This document shows, in pieces, positions 1-8,659 of a DNA stretch of 64,000 bases. A model generated the notes under the pieces. The model did no database searches, was not told where the DNA came from, and saw only the letters and a program-made list of their open reading frames with translations. A program made the position numbers and the translations under genes. The stretch's first letter is position 1. Each line of letters opens with the position of its first letter. Source of the DNA: Paraburkholderia hiiakae (lineage in GTDB: Bacteria > Pseudomonadota > Gammaproteobacteria > Burkholderiales > Burkholderiaceae); NCBI RefSeq assembly GCF_904848665.1, contig NZ_CAJHCQ010000002.1:186001-250000 (forward strand). Reading direction: 5' to 3'.

Positions 1-666
1 ATGGAGCGCCCGCTGCTCGCGCTGTACCTTCACCTCGATTTCGCCCTCGCTGCCGAACTGGCGGCGCAGATCGATCGCGAAGGCACAAAGGAACGCGTGC
101 AAGCGCCGCAGAGCATGATGTCGACGCCGATGGACGACACCATGCAGATGTCCGTGTTGCGCTTGCTCGAGGCAATGCATCGGCCTCTCGAAGCCGCTGT
201 GCTAGGCCCGGGCTTGCTGCGCGAACTGTATTTCCGCGTACTCACCGGCGCGCAGGGAAGCTCCATGCGCGAGGCTCTGGCGATGAAAGGTCAGTTCGGC
301 CGCATAGGCAAATCGTTGCGCCTCATCCATGCCGGCTATGCGCGTGCGCTGGACGTCGTGCAACTGGCCGAAGAAGCCGGCATGAGCGTGCCGAGTTTTC
401 ACAGCCACTTCAAGGCGATCACCCAGGTCTCGCCCATGCAGTACGTGAAATCTACGCGCTTGCATCAGGCTCGTCTGTTGATGATCCGCCAGGACCTGAC
501 TGCGGAGGCGGCGGGCCACGCTGTGGGCTACACGAGCCCGTCGCAGTTCAGCAGAGAGTTCAAACGACTCTTTGGTTTGACGCCGGCGGCGGAAGCAAAG
601 CGCATGCGCGCAAGCTTCGCCATTCCGGCGCCGTTCGCCGAGGTGACGTACGTTGCGTCGCACTGA
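1..666 (+). CDS. AraC-family transcriptional regulator, 5'-truncated by window edge
   Basis: The 221 readable residues hold the end of an AraC_N-type sensor region (about residues 1-100) followed by a two-HTH AraC DNA-binding domain (about 110-205). The domain includes the typical second-helix region with the words GYTSPSQFSREFKRLFG. Regulators of this class are usually about 300 residues, so roughly 80 N-terminal residues lie outside the window and the Met at position 1 is probably internal. It presumably activates or represses a target outside the window, because the gene on its right is convergent. The effector cannot be read from the sequence. Confidence 0.85.
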   Translation: MERPLLALYLHLDFALAAELAAQIDREGTKERVQAPQSMMSTPMDDTMQMSVLRLLEAMHRPLEAAVLGPGLLRELYFRVLTGAQGSSMREALAMKGQFGRIGKSLRLIHAGYARALDVVQLAEEAGMSVPSFHSHFKAITQVSPMQYVKSTRLHQARLLMIRQDLTAEAAGHAVGYTSPSQFSREFKRLFGLTPAAEAKRMRASFAIPAPFAEVTYVASH

Positions 667-728
667 GTCTGATTTGCGTCGTCAAACGAGATTGCAGCTG
701 CCTGGTGGCCGCGCACGATCGTCAGTTC

Positions 729-2723
729 CTATTCGTCGCGCAACAAGCGCCCCGCATTGGCGATCACCACGAACGTACCCACGTTGTGCAGCACCGCGCT
801 CGCCACGGCGCTCAACACCCCAAGCGCCGCCAGCGTGATAACGGCCACCGTCCATGCGAGGCCGATCGCCGCATTGGCGGTCGCGATGCGCCGGCAGCGC
901 CGCCCGAGGCGCACGCTGTCCGGCACGCGGCGCAGGTCGTCCGCGAGCAGCACGATATCGGCGGCGGCCACGGCGATATCGATGCCGCGCTCGCCCATCG
1001 CCACACTCGTCGCGCCAGCCTTGATGGCGAGCACATCGTTCAGGCCGTCGCCGACCACCATCGGGCGATGTCCCGCGCCGATCTCGCCCAGCACGTAGTC
1101 GAGCTTGTCGTGCGGCAGCGCATGCGCCACCACGGTGTCGATGCCCACCTCGGCGGCTACGCGGCGCGCCACGCGCTCGCGGTCGCCCGTGAGCAGTGTC
1201 GCGCGCTCGATGCCGAGCGCACGCAGCCCGTCCAACGCTTCGCGGGCTTCCGCGCGCACCGTGTCGGCAAAACCGAACCATGCGAGCAGGCGGCCATTCA
1301 GCGCGAGTCCCACGCATGGGCCGTCCAGCTCCGCGGGCGTGGGCGGCAGCACGCTCACGTACTGTTCGAGCAGGTCGTGGCGGCCCAGCACGGCTTCGCC
1401 CTCGGGTATCGTTGCGAGCACACCGAGTCCGCGCAGTTCGCGCGCGTGCGGGGGCGGCCCGGCTTGCGCCGTTCCCGGCGCACCGTAGCGCACGAGCGCG
1501 CGACATACAGGATGCGCGCTAACCTGGGCAAGCTGCACGGCCAGCGCAAGGGTGCTGGCTTCGTCCACGCCCGGCGCAAGCGCCACCGTCGTCACGCGCA
1601 ACTCGCCGTGTGTGAGCGTGCCTGTCTTGTCGATCACGAGCGTATCGATCTCGGCGAGCGCGTCGATAAACGCAGCATTCCTGAACAAGATCCCGCGCCG
1701 TGCGCCCGCCGCAATGCCCGCGATGGCCGTGGAGGGCGCCGCCAGCACGAGCGCGCATGGGCACGCGGCGACGATCACCGCCAGCATGGCGGAGGCGTTC
1801 GCGCTCACGAACCACACGATCGCCGCGATCAGCAGCACGAGCGCGAGGTAGGCATCCATATAGCGTTCGAGCGCCTGCGTGATGGGCGGCTTCGCGGCCT
1901 CGGCGCGCTGCATCAACTCGACGACCTTGCCGAGCGTCGAAGCCTCGCCGACGTGTGTGATCTCCACGCGCAACGGGCCGTCCAGATTCATCGCGCCGCC
2001 GAATACGCGCGCGCCCTCGCCCGCGTCCTGCGGCAGCGATTCGCCCGTGATCGGCCCGTTGTCGATGGCGGAGCGCCCGTGCCGCACGATACCGTCAGCG
2101 GGCACACGTGAGCCGGGCAGCACGTCGACGACGTCGCCGGGGCGCAAGCTGTCGTACGGCACGGTCTCGACCACGCCCGCCGCGTTCACGCGCCGCACGT
2201 CGCCGGCAGTGAGGCGACCCAGCGCGCGTATCGCCTCCTGCGAGCCGAGCACGCTGCGCTCTTCGAGCGCGTGGCCGAAGGTCATCACGATGGGCAAGAG
2301 CGCGGCCGTCGTCATGTCGCCCACCGCCCAGGCGCCCAGCATGGCGAGCGCGATGAGGCGGTCGGTCACGCCGTGCAGGCTCGGCGTCTTGAGACTGCGC
2401 CACGCGCCCGCGAACACGGGCGGCGCGACCACGATCGAAGCCGCCGCCGCCAGGACTTGCGCAAGCGTGGCATTGCCGGGCGCGAGATGCGGCCATGCGA
2501 GCGAGAGCAGCAACAGCGCGCCCGCGAAAAGCGCCAGCAGTGTGTGGCGCGTGATGGCGCGGCGCTCGGCGTCCGACATGACGAGCGTGGCGACGGATTG
2601 CCTTCCATACCCTCCGTGTGCGCCGCGACCTTCGTGCGCGTGCCCATGCGCGTGCGTAGCTTGCTCTTCGTGCGCGCTGCCGCCTGCGCGATGACTCGTC
2701 GGCGTTTCGAATGGCGTGGTCAT
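729..2723 (-). CDS. P1B-type heavy-metal-translocating ATPase with His-rich N-terminus
   Basis: This 664-residue protein has the P1B ATPase hallmarks: a CPC metal-binding motif in a transmembrane helix near residue 320, the phosphorylation motif DKTGTLT near 363, TGES in the actuator domain, an HP locus (SAHP instead of the usual SEHP) and GDGLND. There is no N-terminal HMA domain. A short His-rich stretch (HAHGHAHEGRGAH) near residues 24-36 takes its place. In the last two helices the Lys and Asp that mark ZntA-type Zn/Cd pumps are not conserved (HNVG replaces DTG), so the transported metal is uncertain. The start ATG overlaps the stop of the upstream SPFH gene (ATGA, 2720-2723), which implies translational coupling. 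It is the last gene of a four-gene minus-strand operon. Cytosol-to-outside metal export is the family role; its partnership with SPFH proteins is inferred from the operon. Confidence 0.9.
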   Translation of the reverse strand: MTTPFETPTSHRAGGSAHEEQATHAHGHAHEGRGAHGGYGRQSVATLVMSDAERRAITRHTLLALFAGALLLLSLAWPHLAPGNATLAQVLAAAASIVVAPPVFAGAWRSLKTPSLHGVTDRLIALAMLGAWAVGDMTTAALLPIVMTFGHALEERSVLGSQEAIRALGRLTAGDVRRVNAAGVVETVPYDSLRPGDVVDVLPGSRVPADGIVRHGRSAIDNGPITGESLPQDAGEGARVFGGAMNLDGPLRVEITHVGEASTLGKVVELMQRAEAAKPPITQALERYMDAYLALVLLIAAIVWFVSANASAMLAVIVAACPCALVLAAPSTAIAGIAAGARRGILFRNAAFIDALAEIDTLVIDKTGTLTHGELRVTTVALAPGVDEASTLALAVQLAQVSAHPVCRALVRYGAPGTAQAGPPPHARELRGLGVLATIPEGEAVLGRHDLLEQYVSVLPPTPAELDGPCVGLALNGRLLAWFGFADTVRAEAREALDGLRALGIERATLLTGDRERVARRVAAEVGIDTVVAHALPHDKLDYVLGEIGAGHRPMVVGDGLNDVLAIKAGATSVAMGERGIDIAVAAADIVLLADDLRRVPDSVRLGRRCRRIATANAAIGLAWTVAVITLAALGVLSAVASAVLHNVGTFVVIANAGRLLRDE

Positions 2724-3754
2724 GGCGCGCGCCCCGGCAGCACGAGGCTCGATGCGTCGTTGGGGTCGAGCGTCGTCACGCGCGCGGCGTGCGCGAGGAC
2801 CGCCTGCACGCGGTCGCGATACGCGCGCGCAAGCAGCCCCGGATCGTGATTCGCGCCGAGCGCCGCTTCGAGCTGTGCGATCGTCGAGGTTTCCGACTGC
2901 GCCGTCGCCGCGCGCTCCGCTGCACTGGCTTGCGCGTCCTGCACGATGCGGTCGGCGCTTTGCTGCGCGTGCTGCCGCGTTTTTTCCGCGAGTGTGCGTG
3001 CCTGCGCGACGTCACGCTCGGCGTTCTGCAGCGAAGTCAGCACCGCGTTGAACGCATCCACGGCCGAAGCCGGAAACGACGCTTGCAGATCCATACGCGA
3101 GACTTCGATGCCGAGCCCGGCATGCGCGGCAGTCAGTGCGTCGAGCTGGCGCTGGACCGCGCGCGCGAGATCGCCGCGCAATTGCTCGCGGCGCGCGGCC
3201 ATTTGCTGATCGGCGGCCACCATTTCCGGGCGCGCGACGAGGATCGAATCGAGGTCGCGTTGCGCAGCGGTCTGAGCGACTGCGGCCGAGACGATGCGCT
3301 CGAGCGCGGCGTCGAGATGCTCGAGCTGCAACGCATACGCATAAGGGTCGCTGACACGGTAGAACAGCGTCGCGCTCACCTGCACGACGCCGTTGTCGCC
3401 CGTGAGCACGTAGCCGGAACCCGCGAGCGCGTCGCTCGCGTCGCCCAGTTGCGTGGGCGCGCCCGGATCACGCGCAAGCGAGACAATGCGCCGTTCGAGC
3501 ACACGCTCACTGCCGGGCACGAGCAGCACCGTTTCGAACGGCTGCGGCAACGCGACGAGCAGCCCCGCGCCCTGGCTGCGCACGTAGGCGCCAAAGCGCA
3601 TCACAACGGCGCTGCTGTCCGCGGGAATGCGGCGCACGTTCGAGGTGGCCCAGGCAAGCGCAGCGAGTACGGCAAGCGCCGTAATGAACCAGAACGACAG
3701 GCGCACCGCCTGTGCGCCGGGCCCGAGCGCCGGGAAGTTGTCGCTCGTGCTCAT
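2720..3754 (-). CDS. SPFH/Band 7 (HflK/HflC-like) membrane protein, third of three
   Basis: This 344-residue protein has one N-terminal transmembrane helix (about residues 17-40), then an SPFH/prohibitin domain (about 45-200), then a long Ala/Gln/Glu/Arg-rich coiled-coil region (about 200-320). This is the layout of HflK/HflC, which form ring-like assemblies around membrane proteases. Its start ATG overlaps the preceding stop, and its own stop overlaps the ATPase start, each by 4 bp (ATGA). The four proteins are thus made from one coupled message. It is not the chromosomal hflKC pair, since no hflX, hfq or hisZ neighbour is present. A scaffold or microdomain role for the metal ATPase is inferred from the operon only. 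Confidence 0.85.
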   Translation of the reverse strand: MSTSDNFPALGPGAQAVRLSFWFITALAVLAALAWATSNVRRIPADSSAVVMRFGAYVRSQGAGLLVALPQPFETVLLVPGSERVLERRIVSLARDPGAPTQLGDASDALAGSGYVLTGDNGVVQVSATLFYRVSDPYAYALQLEHLDAALERIVSAAVAQTAAQRDLDSILVARPEMVAADQQMAARREQLRGDLARAVQRQLDALTAAHAGLGIEVSRMDLQASFPASAVDAFNAVLTSLQNAERDVAQARTLAEKTRQHAQQSADRIVQDAQASAAERAATAQSETSTIAQLEAALGANHDPGLLARAYRDRVQAVLAHAARVTTLDPNDASSLVLPGRAP

Positions 3755-4818
3755 GGTGCGTGCCCGCGCGTATGGGCATTGGTTGCGGGCGCAACGACCG
3801 CGCCTGACTGCGCGGTAGCCGCGCCGAGCCCAGGCGGCCCCTGCACCAGCGCGCGGAATGGCGCGGCGTCGGTGCGCAGGATCAGGTTCGTGTTGCTATT
3901 GACGACCGTGCCGAGTGTGTCGAGCGAGCGCAGCATCGTATAGAGCTGCGGATCGGCGGCGTAGCTCTTGCCATAGATGGCCGCTGCGTCCTTGCGCGAT
4001 TGCGCCTCGATATCGGCGGCTTTCACGTTGGCGTCGGCGATCAGCACGCGCGCATCGCGATCCGCGTCCGAGCGGATCTGCGCCGCTTCGCGCAGGCCTT
4101 CGGCCGTGCGCTGCGCGGCCACGGTCTCGCGTTCGGCGCGCATGCGATCGACGGTCGCCGCCAGCGTCACGGCGGGCAGCGTGAGGCGCTCGAGCCCAAC
4201 CTGCACGACGTGCACGCCATAGGCCGCATAAACCTGCGCATCGACCTGGCGGCGCAACGCCTCTTCGAATGCAGCGATGCGGACCTGCGACGGATCGGTG
4301 TTCACGAGCGAAGCCAGATCGAAGCCCGCGGACGTGGTCTGCAATGCCGAGCCGACCAGCGAACGAATCTGGCGCGCGGCTTCGTCGGGTTCGTTGCGCA
4401 CCGCGCGCACGAAGCGGCCAATGTCGCTGGCGTTGGCGGGCACGCGCCAGGCCACGTAGGCCTGCACGATGATGCGCAACCCGTCGCGCGTGCCGACATC
4501 CTGCAAACCGCTCGAGGTCGTGTGCAGCCGCAGATCCACCGGCACCGCGGCTTCGATGGGCGCGGGCAAGCGCCACGCGAGACCGGGCCGCAGCAGCACG
4601 CGCACCGGGTCGCCAAAGCGCGTGACGACTGTCGCTTCGCCCTCGCGCACCTGCACGACGCTCGCCACGACGAGCGCGACAATCACGCAGAACAGCGCGA
4701 ACGCCACGCGCAACGCAAAACGCCGTGGATTCACGGGCGCCAATCCACCTGCGCCGCCTGCACCGTGGTCATGATGATGAGGAGGATGCGCATCGCCGTG
4801 CGTATGCAAAAAGCTCAC
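3751..4818 (-). CDS. SPFH/Band 7 (HflC-like) membrane protein with His-rich tail, second of three
   Basis: This 355-residue protein opens with a His-rich cytosolic leader (HTHGDAHPPHHHDHG, about residues 5-19). One transmembrane helix follows (about 35-55), then an SPFH domain (about 58-230) and an Ala-rich coiled coil with the HflC-like words RSDADRDARVLIADANVKAADIEAQ split over about residues 245-275. The start is GTG, chosen because AAGGTGA lies 7 bases upstream. The His-rich leader parallels that of the P1B ATPase encoded two genes downstream, so two members of the operon could bind metal on the cytosolic side. Its stop overlaps the next SPFH start by 4 bp. It lies 36 bp after the first SPFH gene. 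Confidence 0.85.
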   Translation of the reverse strand: MSFLHTHGDAHPPHHHDHGAGGAGGLAPVNPRRFALRVAFALFCVIVALVVASVVQVREGEATVVTRFGDPVRVLLRPGLAWRLPAPIEAAVPVDLRLHTTSSGLQDVGTRDGLRIIVQAYVAWRVPANASDIGRFVRAVRNEPDEAARQIRSLVGSALQTTSAGFDLASLVNTDPSQVRIAAFEEALRRQVDAQVYAAYGVHVVQVGLERLTLPAVTLAATVDRMRAERETVAAQRTAEGLREAAQIRSDADRDARVLIADANVKAADIEAQSRKDAAAIYGKSYAADPQLYTMLRSLDTLGTVVNSNTNLILRTDAAPFRALVQGPPGLGAATAQSGAVVAPATNAHTRGHAP

Positions 4819-4854
4819 GTTCGAATCACCTTGCTCGATAGATGGGGTAACGGG

Positions 4855-6741
4855 TTACCACGCCTTTTTCATGCCCGCCGCCGTAGCCGGGCTCAATGTG
4901 CGCAGGTCGATCGTCGCGCGGCTGCCGCTCGCGAGCCGGTCATCGATCACCGTCACGCTCGCGTTCTTCAGCCCTTTTTGCAGGCTGTGCAGGTAATACT
5001 CGAAGCCGAATGCCGGGCCGCCGAGCTGCTGCGCGATCACGTCGGCGTCGAAGCCGATCTGCTGGGCGCGCGCGGCGGCAAGCGTGTCCGCCGCGTTCGC
5101 ACTGCCCTGCGCGATGGTCTCGATCGCCTGCTGCTGCGCTTGCCCGAGCGCCGCCGCCGCGAAGCCGCGCGCCTGCACCACGCTGGCCTGCGCGCGAATT
5201 TGCGCGGCCTGCACGCCGTGATACGCGGCGGCCGCGCCCGCGGGCGGATGCACGCTCTCGATCACCACGGCCACGACCTCGATGCCGCTTGCGAGCCGGT
5301 CCAGCTCGTGCTGCACGGTGCCGCGCAACGCGCCGGCCATGGCCGTTTGCGGCGTGTCGAGCAGCGACGGCAGCGTGCGCGACGCGAGGTAACGCACGAC
5401 CTCGCGGTTCGCGATCGAGCGCACCGTATCGTCCATATCGACAGCGCGATAGAGCGAGGCGCGCGCCGCGGCATCCGTGAGTCCGACGCGATAATCGAGC
5501 CGCACGTCCGCGCTCACGATCTGGAACGCCTGCTGCGCGCCGCTCGTGCCCGCGATCACCTGGGTCGTCTCCCACGGATGCGTCACGTCCCACAGGCGAT
5601 TCAATTGCGCGGGCGTGTCGCCGTCCGCGGAAACGGGCGGCGCGGCGCGGCTGCTGTCATTCGCGCTGCCCGAGACGATCAGTTGATGGACCGCGCCGTT
5701 GTCGATCACGCGCGTGCGGCCGAAGGGCCAGGGCAGGCCCGCATGCAGCCCGGGCTGCCACACGGCGACAGGCGCGCCAAAGCGCTCGTACACGGCGCGC
5801 TGATCGGGGCCGAGAATCGTCACGCCGCCCAGCAGCCAGCCCGTCACCACCATGGTCACGAGCGCACCCGGCAGGAGGCGAACGAAGCTTTGGAGCGCCC
5901 AGTTCTGCCGCAAGTCGATACCGTAGCGCATGCGCATTTGGGCGTTGAATGCGGCGAGCGGGCGTCCCCGAATGCTCAGCACGCCGGCGATGGTGCTATG
6001 CAGGAAGCGGTCCTCTTCGGGCTTTGCCAACGACGCGAGCAGCGCACGCAGGCCGAGTTCGACGGCAATCGCGCCAGAAAGCAGGACGACAATACGCACG
6101 AGCCACGTGAGCGCCTCGCCCGCATAAGCCTGCGCCGCGACCGAAGCCGCCATGCTCAACGCAGCGACGAGTACCACACGCAACAGCCCCGCGAGCGCGG
6201 CGGATTCGCGCGATTGCGCGCCGCGCTGCGCATGAAAGCGTTCGGCCACAAGCGCAGCAAAAGCGATGACGAGCGCGGCGGCCCCCGCGACGAGAAAAGC
6301 TGCGGATTCACGCTGCGGAGCCGATGGCGCAAACGCGGGAGACGTCCACGCATAGACGGCGAACGCAAGCGAAACGAGCGCGGCGAGCGGCGCAACCCAC
6401 CGTTGCCACGGAAGCGACTGCAGCAGGCCGCGCATGTCGGCGGCCTCCGAATTGCGCTGGAACGCGAGGCGCAAGAGATGCAGCGAGGTCTTCAAGGCTG
6501 GCTCGCCGGACGGCGCGCGCGCCGCCAACAGCCGCGAGCCGAAGATGACGATGAATAGATTGAGGCACGCGCTCGACATCAAGGCGCACACGCGCGCATC
6601 GAGCGGCAAAGCGGGAACGAAAGCCAGCACGGCGAACACGGCAGCCAGGCCCAACGCGGACCAGCCAAGCCTCATCTGGCCCGCACGACCGCCGAGCCAG
6701 CCATATCCTTCGCGGTGGTCGCGCGATACGCGATGCATCAT
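4855..6741 (-). CDS. Large HflK-like SPFH protein with multi-helix N-terminal membrane domain
   Basis: This 628-residue protein is about 200-250 residues longer than ordinary HflK. The extra N-terminal half contains about six hydrophobic segments (roughly residues 20-45, 50-70, 110-130, 140-165, 190-210, 215-240). Another transmembrane helix near 300-320 leads into a standard HflK-type SPFH domain and an Ala/Gln-rich helical region (about 470-560). I chose the ATG at 6741 because AAGGA sits 6 bases before it; an in-frame TTG lies two codons upstream. It is the first gene of the operon, and the 260 bp to the divergent diguanylate cyclase gene must hold both promoters. Triple-SPFH operons with a metal ATPase are not something I can assign to a named pathway. 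Confidence 0.82.
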   Translation of the reverse strand: MMHRVSRDHREGYGWLGGRAGQMRLGWSALGLAAVFAVLAFVPALPLDARVCALMSSACLNLFIVIFGSRLLAARAPSGEPALKTSLHLLRLAFQRNSEAADMRGLLQSLPWQRWVAPLAALVSLAFAVYAWTSPAFAPSAPQRESAAFLVAGAAALVIAFAALVAERFHAQRGAQSRESAALAGLLRVVLVAALSMAASVAAQAYAGEALTWLVRIVVLLSGAIAVELGLRALLASLAKPEEDRFLHSTIAGVLSIRGRPLAAFNAQMRMRYGIDLRQNWALQSFVRLLPGALVTMVVTGWLLGGVTILGPDQRAVYERFGAPVAVWQPGLHAGLPWPFGRTRVIDNGAVHQLIVSGSANDSSRAAPPVSADGDTPAQLNRLWDVTHPWETTQVIAGTSGAQQAFQIVSADVRLDYRVGLTDAAARASLYRAVDMDDTVRSIANREVVRYLASRTLPSLLDTPQTAMAGALRGTVQHELDRLASGIEVVAVVIESVHPPAGAAAAYHGVQAAQIRAQASVVQARGFAAAALGQAQQQAIETIAQGSANAADTLAAARAQQIGFDADVIAQQLGGPAFGFEYYLHSLQKGLKNASVTVIDDRLASGSRATIDLRTLSPATAAGMKKAW

Positions 6742-7009
6742 CAGCAATCCTTACATCGTAATTACACGAAATGAGCGGGCACGATACGACCACCGATCGC
6801 GCGAGGCTGAATTTCGCGCGCCCAATGTAGCGCGCTCAAATCCGAAACTCAATATAACTGGGCTCGCGCATCCGTGCCCCACTATATAGCCGATTCGGAG
6901 CACAATACCTTCAGTCAAATTCGTCTGCTTTCTGTCACGCGAGCGGCCCCACACGCGGTCACGCCACGATCGCAATTCCCGAGCTGCGCATCAACCCGAA
7001 AGTCATCAC

Positions 7010-8425
7010 ATGGACGGCTTGTTGATCGGACCGGCAACACGCAGGCAGGCGCTCTTCGCCAGCGTATGCGCATTTGCGATTCTCCTCACGCTCGCGCTCG
7101 CGGCGCCGCGTGCGCGCGACGCCTTGCCCGGTATCGCCCCGTTCATGCCGATGTGCGCGCTCACGGTGTTCACCACCTCGAGCATCGCGGCTTTCCTGCT
7201 GGGTGCGCGTTTCGCGGCGACGCGCGTGGCCATGCTCGCCGCGCTGGGCGGCGCTTATGCGTTCACGGCCATTACCGTCGCGCTGCAGTTGCTGATGTTT
7301 CCTGGCGTGTTCGCACGCACGGGCCTGCTCGGCGCGCTCCCGCATAGCGCCGCATGGATGTGGGTGTTCTGGCACGGCGGCTTTCCCGCGCTCGTCATCG
7401 TGGCCGAACTGGTGCGCAAGCGCCTGCCCGCCCCGCCGTTCGCCCGCGAACGTCTCGATGCACGCGGCTGGCTGCTGATCGCGGCCCCTGCAGCGCTCGC
7501 CGCCCTGCTGGGCGTGCTCGTGACGCATGTCGATCTGGCATCGCCGTTTCGCGACGTTGCGAATGCCGCGCCAGCGGCTTCTCCTTCTGCCGCGCGAGCG
7601 TCGGCCATCGCGAACAATCTCGCGGGCCTCGTGATCTGCGCGCTCAACCTGATCGCCATCGCGCTCGTGGTGCTCAAAGGCCGGCTGCGCCTCGTGCTCG
7701 ATTTGTGGATCGTGGTCGCGCTACTCGCCTCGCTCGTCGATGCTGCGCTCAATACGCTCAGCATCGAGCGCTTCACGCTGGGCTGGTATGTCGCGCGCGT
7801 GTTCAGCATGTTCGCACCGGGCGTGCTCGTGTGCGTGCTGGTGTGGGAAGTGATGGCGCTCTATCGCCAGCTTGCTGAAGAACACGCCACGCTGATCCGC
7901 GCTTCCGCGCGCGATGCGCTCACGCGCGTCTACAACCGCAGCTATTTCGACGAGCAGTTCCGCCAGGCGTTCGAGCGCGCCACGCGCAGCGGCCAGCCGC
8001 TCTCGCTCGTGATGCTCGACGTCGATCACTTCAAGCACTACAACGACGCCTTCGGCCATCTGCACGGCGACGCCTGCCTCGGCGCCGTAGCGGGCGCGCT
8101 CGCGGACACACTTGCGAACACACTGCGCGAGCCGGGCGGCTTCGTCGCGCGCTATGGCGGCGAAGAATTCGCGCTGGTCCTGCCCGATACCGGCGCGGAT
8201 GACGCCGCGGCGCTTGCCGAACGCGCTCGCGCCGCAGTCGAGCAGCTCGGTATTCCCTCTCCCGCCGCAGGCGGCCTCGTCACGGTGAGCGCGGGCTGCG
8301 CCACCCGCGACGCGATCGTTGCATCGTCCCCCAATGCGCTCATCGAAGCCGCGGATGCCGCGTTATATGCCGCCAAGCACGCCGGCCGCAACCGCGTGAG
8401 CCACGCGGGCGCGAGCATCGCGTAG
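7010..8425 (+). CDS. Membrane diguanylate cyclase (MASE-type sensor plus GGDEF)
   Basis: This 471-residue protein has about eight hydrophobic segments in residues 10-285, resembling the MASE4 sensor type, a short linker, and a GGDEF domain (about 300-465). The active-site motif is GGEEF at residues 383-387, with the substrate motif DVDHFKHYND upstream, so synthesis of cyclic di-GMP from two GTP is expected. The inhibitory I-site RxxD before the active site reads REPG, so product inhibition is probably lost. It diverges from the SPFH operon and no phosphodiesterase is nearby. The ligand of the membrane sensor is unknown. Confidence 0.9.
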   Translation: MDGLLIGPATRRQALFASVCAFAILLTLALAAPRARDALPGIAPFMPMCALTVFTTSSIAAFLLGARFAATRVAMLAALGGAYAFTAITVALQLLMFPGVFARTGLLGALPHSAAWMWVFWHGGFPALVIVAELVRKRLPAPPFARERLDARGWLLIAAPAALAALLGVLVTHVDLASPFRDVANAAPAASPSAARASAIANNLAGLVICALNLIAIALVVLKGRLRLVLDLWIVVALLASLVDAALNTLSIERFTLGWYVARVFSMFAPGVLVCVLVWEVMALYRQLAEEHATLIRASARDALTRVYNRSYFDEQFRQAFERATRSGQPLSLVMLDVDHFKHYNDAFGHLHGDACLGAVAGALADTLANTLREPGGFVARYGGEEFALVLPDTGADDAAALAERARAAVEQLGIPSPAAGGLVTVSAGCATRDAIVASSPNALIEAADAALYAAKHAGRNRVSHAGASIA

Positions 8426-8659
8426 AGCGCGGCTGAGACGTTGTCTGGTGCATTGGCATCGGTGGCATTGCCTTAAACGCCATTGCCATAAGCGCAACGC
8501 ATTTGGGTTTCAACCAGGTGCTTCCACGTCGCGGCATCAATAAAGTGCGTGCTATGGCCTGTATCGGCATTTGCATACGTTGCGCGCAACCCATGCAAAT
8601 CCGTCGATGCATGCACATTTTGCTCCCCACACGCTTTCAAAATGTAATGAGGAATCGGG

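Noticed and set aside
4000..6558. Plus-strand open frame of 852 codons across the SPFH genes
   Set aside because: It is antisense to two clearly recognised SPFH genes, Arg/His-rich, and typical of high-GC shadow frames.
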